Below, in pieces: positions 44,001 to 50,425 of a stretch of 64,000 bases of DNA; positions within the stretch are counted from its first letter, which is position 1; each line of letters begins with the position of its first letter. The stretch comes from an uncultured Bacteroidia bacterium (GTDB lineage: Bacteria > Bacteroidota > Bacteroidia > Bacteroidales > UBA932): NCBI GenBank assembly GCA_902779765.1, contig CACZCQ010000001.1:1-64000 (forward strand). Reading direction: 5' to 3'. Position numbers and translations under genes: made by a program. The notes beneath the pieces were generated by a model. It did not search any database. It saw only the letters and a list, made by a program, of their open reading frames with translations, and was not told the DNA's origin.

Positions 44001-44286
44001 CCTTCAGCTGGACATTGACCGTCCTCTGGTTGCCGACAGTGATTTCCTGCGCTGCGTAACCGATACTAGAGAAGACCAGGACGGCGCCCTGCCTCAAGTT
44101 GGACAGGCTGTAGTTTCCGTCAAGGTCCGTCATTGTGCCGTTAGTGGTGCCCTTTACAAGGACGTTCACTCCGACAAGAGGTTCCCCAGACTGATCCGTG
44201 ACCTTTCCGGAAACGGCAGATTGGGCGAATGCTTGTGCTCCTAATGCAAGAAACACGAGCAAAACCGTAATGAAACGTTTACTCAT
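41074..44286 (-). CDS. SusC/RagA-family TonB-dependent glycan importer (left pair)
   Basis: 1070 aa. Signal peptide MSKRFITVLLVFLALGAQAFA, then a carboxypeptidase-D-like domain (VSGKVTDQSGEPLVGVNVLV), TonB-box region DEVVVVGYGTARKKDVSG, plug (IDVLKDASAAAIYGSRAANG) and a 22-strand barrel ending in YKTVTVGVNLTF. It imports oligosaccharides using TonB energy together with the adjacent SusD. It is divergent from a second susC at 44627 and very similar to it. The first ~220 codons share long near-identical DNA runs in inverted orientation. No TAnnTTTG box was found on this side of the intergenic region. Confidence 0.92.
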   Translation of the reverse strand: MSKRFITVLLVFLALGAQAFAQSAVSGKVTDQSGEPLVGVNVLVKGTTNGTMTDLDGNYSLSNLRQGAVLVFSSIGYAAQEITVGNQRTVNVQLKDDAAFLDEVVVVGYGTARKKDVSGAIASVNYGNDSNISSLPNPNALAALSSKVAGLSYAPTSSAGGDNTNTMTIRGKNAIPTGGSVSASAQSVNKPLLVIDGVLSYGSINSINTADIQSIDVLKDASAAAIYGSRAANGVIIITTKSGTSDKPVVNFNASLSVSDWSRMPKMVSDKETFLKNRFYSQKGIENVNFKDKEWSQYSNLDAAATDLLSARELDAWRENKWVNWIEEISRKGVGQKYDVSVSGRAKNVNYYVSSDYTRQQGIRKGDDYEKAGAMGKVDINVTEWLKVGAKANYLWANSWGQTAKIQNAFWMTPLSFIYARQPGYESWYNSVPDGSTASPYWGAGENDSHLWTNRGTKSANLNGVAYAQIDVPFIPGLSYKITLQGQRNASYTDVFNRPEISVNTERTTDMDNPAQYNSSASGSSSTSNYAAWNIDQILTYSKDFGVHHMDYMLGYTRELTNSNGLSIGFSGFDTPTTLMQYNLSAANSWTPNRTRTQSQAVGYLARANYNYANKYYATFNFRRDGYSAFAVGHKWGNFYGASAAWVISNESFMRDSEVFDFLKLRLSWGQNGSRSVSPGATQSTVSKATSNNGNNTMSWLGDKSVLGMAPTNVPNRNLTWATVEKYNIGLDFAMIQSRINGSIDVYAGNTTNMLVSRSAPYFSGFTSVYDNVGKITNKGVELALNTVNINGNGRESLRWETNLVFDSNANKLVSLFGPDTEGNEADDVANAVAYGFDSYYALQVGHPIGAAYDVKKLGIFQNEAEIKAHGAQPDAKPGDIKFEDYNGDGKISADDRHYIGSPDPLFTVNFANTLAWKGFSLYFNFRWAQGDKTHFLWFDPNAFGTTMTGGAQLAAVKPWQAEGDGDRYPRYGWGASTLGKSINYLFWNSRSFLKLKDLVFSYNIDPKVTKAIGLNATRIYVAATDLFTISNWSGIDPENAGTIAANAGSDRYGSNGAYKTVTVGVNLTF
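44114..44220 (-). repeat. left arm of the inverted repeat within the two susC genes
   Basis: 107 bases identical, apart from one position, to the reverse complement of 44693-44799. It codes for the carboxypeptidase-D-like domain. Identity covers synonymous sites while nearby codons for the signal peptides differ, which suggests recent conversion or recombination. Confidence 0.85.
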
Positions 44287-44328
44287 AAACAGAATGATTT
44301 AAATGAATATTGGGTCAACAATTTTGTT

Positions 44329-44341
44329 AAATGACTTGTTT
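44329..44341 (-). promoter_or_regulatory. shared susC leader motif AAACAAGTCATTT, left copy
   Basis: On the minus strand AAACAAGTCATTT lies 42 bases before the left susC ATG. The identical 13 bases lie 44 bases before the right susC ATG. The surrounding sequence differs, so the motif is conserved for a reason such as regulator binding or leader RNA. Confidence 0.55.
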
Positions 44342-44467
44342 TGCAAAATCCAGGAGAGGCGTGGATCGCCTACCCGTCCCAATACATGAAACCTCACCGG
44401 AAACGGCCTTGCAGGTAAATTGGATGGGTGATTCTTTCCTTGATTGTGATTTTTTGAATTGTTTTAG

Positions 44468-44475
44468 TATATTTG
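44468..44475 (+). promoter_or_regulatory. -7 element directed at the right susC
   Basis: TATATTTG matches TAnnTTTG exactly and would give a leader of about 145 nt for the susC at 44627. No equivalent on the minus strand was found. Confidence 0.5.
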
Positions 44476-44569
44476 TCCGATGTTCGACTCAAATTGGGTC
44501 GGGGCAAATGTTTGTTTTTGTGTAAAAAATTATTATCAAAACAGGGCAAATCAGTCATAATTATTTATT

Positions 44570-44582
44570 AAACAAGTCATTT
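44570..44582 (+). promoter_or_regulatory. shared susC leader motif AAACAAGTCATTT, right copy
   Basis: Exact counterpart of 44329-44341, 44 bases upstream of the right susC ATG. Confidence 0.55.
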
Positions 44583-44626
44583 TGCAATCAATCAGGAAGT
44601 TATAAACCATTTTAATTCTTCTGTTT

Positions 44627-47600
44627 ATGAGTAAACGTTTCATTACGGCTTTGTTTGCGCTTCTAATCGTGGGAGTGCAGGCATTTGCCCAGTCTGCCGT
44701 TTCCGGAAAGGTCACGGATCAGTCTGGGGAACCTCTTGTCGGAGTGAATGTCCTTGTAAAGGGCACCACTAACGGCACAATGACGGACCTTGACGGAAAT
44801 TATAGCCTGCCTAGTGTAAGGCAGGGAGCTGTCCTGGTCTTCTCTAGTATCGGCTATTCGACTCAGGAAGTCGCTGTTGGAAATCAGAGGACGGTCAATG
44901 TCCAGCTGAAAGACGACGCTGCTTTCCTTGATGAAGTCGTGGTGGTCGGTTACGGTACAGCCCGCAAGAAGGATGTTTCCGGAGCAATTGCCAGTGTCAA
45001 CTATGGCAATGACAAGAACATCTCGGCCCTGCCTAACCCGAACGCCCTCGCCGCACTGTCCAGCAAAGTGGCTGGTTTGAGCTATGCTCCTACAACCAGC
45101 GCCGCTGGTGACAACACCTCCACGATGACCATCCGTGGTAAGAACGCCATTCCTACCGGTGGTTCCATGTCCGCATCCGCACAGAGCGTCAACCAGCCTC
45201 TGCTCGTCATCGACGGTGTCCTCTCCTACGGTTCGATCAACTCGATCAACACCGCTGACATCGAGAGCATCGACGTCCTTAAGGACGCTTCCGCAGCTGC
45301 TATCTACGGATCCCGTGCTGCTAACGGTGTCATCATCATCACAACCAAGAAGGGAACCAGCTCAGCTCCCGTCGTGAACTTCAACGGCAGCGTCAGCCTT
45401 TCCGACTGGACCCGCATGCCCAAGATGGTTACTGACAAGGAGACCTTCCTCAAGAACCGCTTCTACAGCAAGAAGGGATCAAAGGATACTTATTTCAAAG
45501 ACAAGGAATGGAACTATTCAAGCCTTGACCAGGCGGCCAACGACAACCTCCTTGGAGCCCGCGAGCTCGAGGCCTGGAGGGATGGCCAGTGGGTCAACTG
45601 GATCGATGAGATCTCCCGCAAGGGTGTCGGCCAGAAATACGACATGTCCATCAGCGGACGTTCCGACCGTGTCAACTACTATGTTTCCGGTGACTACACC
45701 CGTCAGCAGGGTATCCGCAAGGGTGATGACTATGAGAAGGCCGGTGCAATGGGTAAGATGGACTTCAACGTCACCGACTGGCTGACCATCGGTGTGAAGG
45801 CCAACTTCCTTTCATCCAACAGCTGGGGCCAGAGCGCCAACATCCGCTATGCGATGTGGTACACCCCTCTGTCATATGTCTATGCTCGTCAGGAAGGATT
45901 CGAGAACTGGTACAACAGTGTTCCTGACAACAATACCGCCAGCCCGTTCATCGGTACCGGTGAGAATGACTCCTACGCTTACACCGACCGCCGCAGCAAG
46001 AGCATGAACGTCAACGGTGTCGCCTATGCGCAGATCAACTTCCCGTTCATTCCGGGACTGAGCTACAAGGTGACCTTCCAGGGACAGCGCAATGCCGGCT
46101 ACGGTGATGTATATAACAAGCCCGAGATGTCTGTCAATACTGAGGATATCACCCAGATGCAGAATCCCGGCCAGTTCTGCGGCAACGTTACCGGTAGCAT
46201 TTCCGCTTCCAACTACGGTGCCTGGAACATAGACCAGATCCTTACCTACAGCAAGGACTTCGGTCTCAACCACGTCGACCTGACCGCCGGTTACACCCGT
46301 GAGTCTACCAACAGCAACTCATTGGGAACCAATTTCACCGGTTATCCTACTCCTACTTCCCTTGGAGTTTACAATATCGAGGCTGCCAACTCGGTTACCG
46401 AGACCTACCGTAACCGTACGCAGACCCAGTCCGTCGGTTATCTCGCCCGTGTCAACTACAACTGGGCCAACAAGTATTACCTCACCGGTAACTTCCGTCG
46501 TGACGGTTTCTCCGCTTTCGCTGTCGGTCACAAGTGGGGTAACTTCTACGGAGCATCTGCCGCTTGGGTAGTCTCCAATGAGGAATTCATGAAGGATGGT
46601 CCTTTCGATTTCCTGAAGGTCCGTCTCTCCTGGGGACAGAACGGTTCCCGTAACATCTCTGCCGGAGCAACCCAGGCTACCGTCGGCAAGTCCACCGGTA
46701 ACAGTGGTGCCAACACCATGACCTGGCTGGGTGACGTAAGTACCCTTGGTATGGCTCTCAACAACCTGCCTAACAGGAACCTGACCTGGGCAACCGTCGA
46801 GAAGATGAACCTCGGTATCGACTTCGCATTGGTCGACAACCGCATCAACGGTAGCATCGATGCCTACACCGGCCGCACTACGAATATGCTCGTAGCCCGT
46901 TCGGCTCCCTACATCTCCGGTTTCACAGATGTCAATGACAATGTAGGTCTCGTGACCAACAAGGGTATCGAGGTCGTCCTCAACACCGTCAACATCAATG
47001 GTAACGGTGCTGATTCCTTCCGTTGGGAGAGCAACATCGTATTCGACGCAAACCGCAACAAACTCGTCTCCCTCTTCGGTCCCGACTATGAGGGCAATGA
47101 GGCCGACGATGTCGCGAACGCTGTCGCCTACGGTCGTGAAGCCAACTATGCACTGCTCGTCGGAAGACCGATCGGTGCTGCTTACGATGTCAAGCTTCTC
47201 GGTATCTTCAAGGATGAAGCCGAAATCAAGGCTCATGGTGTCCAGCCCGATGCAGAGCCCGGTGACCTCAAGTTCGAGGACTTCAACAACGATGGTGTAA
47301 TTGACGCAAAAGACCGTCAGTACATCGGTTCCCCGGATCCTCTCTTCACCGTGAACTTCGCCAACACCCTTGCATGGAAGAACTTCAGCCTGTATTTCAA
47401 CCTCCGTTGGGGACAGGGTGACAAGACCCACTTCATCTGGCTCGATCCCTATGCATTCAACCCCAACATGGGCGGTGGTGCCCAGCTCGCACGCGTAAAG
47501 CCTTGGACCAAGGATAATCCTTCCCAGACCTTCGCCCGTTACGGATACACCAACACCATGGACTACCAGTACTGGAACAGCCGTACCTACCTGAAGTTGA

Positions 47601-47830
47601 AAGACCTTGTCTTCTCCTACACTGTCCCGGCCACTCTGATCAAGCGTTCCGGCATCAGCAACCTCCGTTGCTATGTTGCAGCCACCGACTTGATTACCCT
47701 CACCAACTGGTCCGGTATCGATCCTGAAACCGGCGGTACCATTGCAGCAGGAGCGAGCTCAAGCCGCTTCGGCAGCAACGGAGCCTACAAGACGGTCACC
47801 TTCGGTGTCAACCTTACCTTCTCGAAATAA
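44627..47830 (+). CDS. SusC/RagA-family TonB-dependent glycan importer (right pair)
   Basis: 1067 aa with the same domain order as its divergent paralogue: signal peptide MSKRFITALFALLIVGVQAFA, carboxypeptidase-D-like domain, TonB-box region DEVVVVGYG, plug and barrel ending TFGVNLTFSK. Most of the sequence aligns with the left copy, with differences clustered in barrel and loop regions, for example the first extracellular loops (SKKGSKDTYF versus SQKGIENVNF). The two importers probably take up related but distinct oligosaccharides. It is followed after 31 bp by its susD. Confidence 0.92.
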   Translation: MSKRFITALFALLIVGVQAFAQSAVSGKVTDQSGEPLVGVNVLVKGTTNGTMTDLDGNYSLPSVRQGAVLVFSSIGYSTQEVAVGNQRTVNVQLKDDAAFLDEVVVVGYGTARKKDVSGAIASVNYGNDKNISALPNPNALAALSSKVAGLSYAPTTSAAGDNTSTMTIRGKNAIPTGGSMSASAQSVNQPLLVIDGVLSYGSINSINTADIESIDVLKDASAAAIYGSRAANGVIIITTKKGTSSAPVVNFNGSVSLSDWTRMPKMVTDKETFLKNRFYSKKGSKDTYFKDKEWNYSSLDQAANDNLLGARELEAWRDGQWVNWIDEISRKGVGQKYDMSISGRSDRVNYYVSGDYTRQQGIRKGDDYEKAGAMGKMDFNVTDWLTIGVKANFLSSNSWGQSANIRYAMWYTPLSYVYARQEGFENWYNSVPDNNTASPFIGTGENDSYAYTDRRSKSMNVNGVAYAQINFPFIPGLSYKVTFQGQRNAGYGDVYNKPEMSVNTEDITQMQNPGQFCGNVTGSISASNYGAWNIDQILTYSKDFGLNHVDLTAGYTRESTNSNSLGTNFTGYPTPTSLGVYNIEAANSVTETYRNRTQTQSVGYLARVNYNWANKYYLTGNFRRDGFSAFAVGHKWGNFYGASAAWVVSNEEFMKDGPFDFLKVRLSWGQNGSRNISAGATQATVGKSTGNSGANTMTWLGDVSTLGMALNNLPNRNLTWATVEKMNLGIDFALVDNRINGSIDAYTGRTTNMLVARSAPYISGFTDVNDNVGLVTNKGIEVVLNTVNINGNGADSFRWESNIVFDANRNKLVSLFGPDYEGNEADDVANAVAYGREANYALLVGRPIGAAYDVKLLGIFKDEAEIKAHGVQPDAEPGDLKFEDFNNDGVIDAKDRQYIGSPDPLFTVNFANTLAWKNFSLYFNLRWGQGDKTHFIWLDPYAFNPNMGGGAQLARVKPWTKDNPSQTFARYGYTNTMDYQYWNSRTYLKLKDLVFSYTVPATLIKRSGISNLRCYVAATDLITLTNWSGIDPETGGTIAAGASSSRFGSNGAYKTVTFGVNLTFSK
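44693..44799 (+). repeat. right arm of the inverted repeat within the two susC genes
   Basis: Reverse-complement match to 44114-44220 with one mismatch in 107 bases. A further long identical run of about 75 bp occurs in the plug region near 45265-45340 and its counterpart near 43575-43650. Confidence 0.85.
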
Positions 47831-47861
47831 GGTCCGTCAAACAATTTAATATATGAGAGAT

Positions 47862-49895
47862 ATGAAAAAATACATATTCATCCTTCTGGCGCTTGTTCTC
47901 GCCGTTTCCTGCAACGACGAAGCCTTCCTTGAAGAGAAGACTTACAACGACGACACCAGCAGTTTCTTCAAGAACCAGCAGTCCATCGAGATTGCCCTGG
48001 CCTCCGCTTATTCCAACATCCAGTACATGGTGTTCGGAAACCAGCGTGGTGGTTCTGAGCACAACTGGATGCTCTTCGGTATGGGTCTTGACACCTTCGC
48101 ACCTACCGGTGGCAACACCCACTTCTCCAACTGGTCTACCCTGACTTCGGACAGTGGTTATGCCCGTCACTATGGTGACTATATGTACAAACTCGCCAAC
48201 CGTGCCAACACTGTTGTCGATATGATTGACGAGCATCCTGAGATCGAGTATCAGGGAGCCAATGTCAAGGAGAATCTCCGTGCTGAGGCCGTGTTCCTCC
48301 GCGCTTGGGCCTACCGTGTCCTCGCCGGCATGTTCGGAAGCTTTGTGTATGCCGATCATATGACCACTGAGGCCACATACGGCTATGAGATGATATCCCG
48401 CGAAGAAGGTTGGGAGCGTCTTGCCGAAGACTTCGAGTATGCAGAGCAGAACCTCCCTGCAAAGGCCCGTCTGATGGGTACCGTCACCAAGGCAGCTGCT
48501 GCCCACTACCTTTCCGAAATCTACCTTTCCCTTGGTAGGTTCGCAGATGCCGAGGCTGCTGCCAGCCGCGTCATCAACGGACAGGATGGTGACTACCACA
48601 TCATGACCACCCGTTTCGGAAACCGCAAGGACCAGGCTGTCGACCGCTATGGCAACTCCCTCGCAGCACCTCAGGGCGCTTATTGGGACCTCTTCCGTTC
48701 ATCAGCAAAGACTGACGGAAAGTTTGCCAGCGATTCCAACCCTAACGATCCTGAGAACAAGGAGGCTATCTGGGTAGCCCAGATCGACTACACTCCCGGT
48801 GTTGACAACTGGCCTCTCGGAGGTTCAGGTGACTCCTGGTGGCGTATGCACGTTCCCGTTCTCGAGTCTACCTGGGCTCCTTGGATCCCTATGGGCGGAA
48901 AGAATGGTACCCGTGTCAATAAGGATGGTGAAAAATTCTATGTATTCACCGCTGACGCTACCTGCTTCCCTGAGGGTGTAAAACCTGCAGGTGCAGGAAC
49001 TCCTGCCGCTGATATTCCTGAGGCCCAGGGCCGTATGCTTGCTTACAGCCTTTCAACCCGTATGGATTCCCTGGCCTGCCGTGCACAGGGTAACGGTGCC
49101 GCTACCTCCCTCGGTCTCCTGGCATCCGAATTCGTGGTACGCCCTGCAGGCGATATCCTCGGTTCATACTGGGACGATCCTAATGACTTCCGTGGAAGCG
49201 AGATCATGATCCAGCGTGATTACTTCACTCCTTCCGGAAAGAAGTGGTCCGTGGTCAAGCAGGAAATCAAGGACAGGATTGCCGCCCATCCTGGTGACAA
49301 TGCTTATGTCCTTGCTGCTTCTGATACTACCAATATCACTCCTCGCTATTGGAAGTTCTCCGATGACAAGCACATCATCGACAACAACAACTGCTACTAC
49401 GATACCGACTGGTACATGATCCGTCTTGCAGAGACCTACCTGCTCCGCGCAGAGGCACGTCTTGCCCAGGGCAACAAGTCCGGTGCAGCGGAAGATATCA
49501 ACGTCCTCCGCAGCCGTGCAGGTGCAAGGCCTTGCTCCGCAGCCGATATCGACATCGACTACATCCTCGATGAGCGTGTCCGCGAGCTCTTCGGTGAGGA
49601 GCAGCGCTGGGTAACCCTCAGCCGTCTGTCCTGCAACCCGAAGGCTACCTACGTTCTTGACAAGTATCCTACCCAGGATGCCACTACTTCGAACACCCTG
49701 TACGAGCGCACCCGCAAGTACGGTTACGGATATGAGAACGAGGACCGCGGCCGTGAGGCTTACACCGACGCTATGGGCAATACCCGCCACCGTCCGAACA
49801 TCAAGCCTTACAACTACGTACTTCCTATTCCTATCCAGATCATCCAGTCCAACAAGGATGTGGAGATTCCTCAGAATCCTGGATACGGCAAATAA
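47862..49895 (+). CDS. SusD/RagB-family surface glycan-binding lipoprotein (right pair)
   Basis: 677 aa from MKKYIFILLALVLAVSC (lipobox AVSC); an ATG three codons earlier (47853) is an equally possible start. It shares the SusD features of the left copy: YMYKLANRANTVVDMIDEH, TKAAAAHYLSEIYLSLGRF, NRKDQAVDRYGNSLAAPQGA, AETYLLRAEARLAQGNKSG, DERVRELFGEEQRWVTLSRL. It binds glycan at the cell surface and lids the right SusC. A strong terminator follows the stop. Confidence 0.9.
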   Translation: MKKYIFILLALVLAVSCNDEAFLEEKTYNDDTSSFFKNQQSIEIALASAYSNIQYMVFGNQRGGSEHNWMLFGMGLDTFAPTGGNTHFSNWSTLTSDSGYARHYGDYMYKLANRANTVVDMIDEHPEIEYQGANVKENLRAEAVFLRAWAYRVLAGMFGSFVYADHMTTEATYGYEMISREEGWERLAEDFEYAEQNLPAKARLMGTVTKAAAAHYLSEIYLSLGRFADAEAAASRVINGQDGDYHIMTTRFGNRKDQAVDRYGNSLAAPQGAYWDLFRSSAKTDGKFASDSNPNDPENKEAIWVAQIDYTPGVDNWPLGGSGDSWWRMHVPVLESTWAPWIPMGGKNGTRVNKDGEKFYVFTADATCFPEGVKPAGAGTPAADIPEAQGRMLAYSLSTRMDSLACRAQGNGAATSLGLLASEFVVRPAGDILGSYWDDPNDFRGSEIMIQRDYFTPSGKKWSVVKQEIKDRIAAHPGDNAYVLAASDTTNITPRYWKFSDDKHIIDNNNCYYDTDWYMIRLAETYLLRAEARLAQGNKSGAAEDINVLRSRAGARPCSAADIDIDYILDERVRELFGEEQRWVTLSRLSCNPKATYVLDKYPTQDATTSNTLYERTRKYGYGYENEDRGREAYTDAMGNTRHRPNIKPYNYVLPIPIQIIQSNKDVEIPQNPGYGK

Positions 49896-49913
49896 TGGTT
49901 TGATGCCTTTTCC

Positions 49914-49950
49914 AAGGGTCGGTCCCACGAAGGGGACCGACCCTTTTTTA
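49914..49950 (+). terminator. intrinsic terminator after the right susD
   Basis: GGGTCGGTCCC and GGGACCGACCC form a perfect 11-bp stem with loop ACGAAG, followed by TTTTTT. It lies 19 bases after the susD stop and 26 bases before the small lipoprotein gene, the same arrangement as on the left arm. Confidence 0.9.
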
Positions 49951-49975
49951 AGACCTTCGAATATCCTGTAATGAA

Positions 49976-50425
49976 ATGATAATCAAGAATATCTCATATT
50001 ATTTCCACCTTATTGCCTTGATTCTTTTGGCATCCTGCTCATCCTCTCCTGAAGGACTTGGGAAAATGGCCATGAAAAGGCTGCCTGATGCTCTGGAAAA
50101 GGCGATGGAAGATCAGATGTCCGTCAAGGGAGGCGCCAGGATACAATCCCCGGAAATCATTTTCGATTGCGACAGCCTATGTATAATCCATTTCCAGGCA
50201 GTGGCCAAGGATCCTTCCGGCAAGGAATACAGTTTCCCTGTCCGGTATGTCTTTGTCCGCGATGCATTCATGAGTGCTGCCGAAGGCCATCCTGTATATT
50301 CGGAGTTGGTGACAGGAAGTCCTACGATGGATAGCAGCGAGGTGGAAAAACTGAAGGAGTATTGCCGCGAGCACAGTGATGAACTTTATGTCCATTATGC
50401 CGGGGCGGCGAATCCTATCCCTTGA
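49976..50425 (+). CDS. small lipoprotein downstream of SusD, paralogue of 38520-38966
   Basis: 149 aa, lipobox LLASC at Cys21. FDCDSLCIIHFQAVAKDPSG, RYVFVRDAFM and GHPVYSE match the left-arm protein in the same order; the N- and C-terminal thirds differ. No known domain is recognised. It lies after a terminator, so it is either made by read-through or from an unrecognised weak promoter. Its 3' end overlaps the convergent GH92 gene by 11 bp. Retention in both copies of the SusCD module suggests a real role. Confidence 0.8.
   Translation: MIIKNISYYFHLIALILLASCSSSPEGLGKMAMKRLPDALEKAMEDQMSVKGGARIQSPEIIFDCDSLCIIHFQAVAKDPSGKEYSFPVRYVFVRDAFMSAAEGHPVYSELVTGSPTMDSSEVEKLKEYCREHSDELYVHYAGAANPIP

Larger units (their letters stand above)
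44287..44626. other. 340-bp intergenic region between divergent susC genes
   Basis: AT-rich with no gene. It holds a plus-strand -7 box (44468-44475), a near-palindrome GACTCAAATTGGGTC (44486-44500) just downstream of it that could be an operator, a second TTGGGTC near 44310, and a 13-base motif repeated in inverted orientation 42 and 44 bases from the two start codons. Both sides end in TTCTGTTT directly before ATG. Confidence 0.7.

Noticed and set aside
42937-44244. 435-codon frame antisense to the left susC
   Set aside because: High-GC codon usage in susC leaves the opposite strand open; the susC frame has full domain content and the antisense product has none.
46319-47431. 370-codon frame antisense to the right susC
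   Set aside because: Same cause; acidic low-complexity product without family features.
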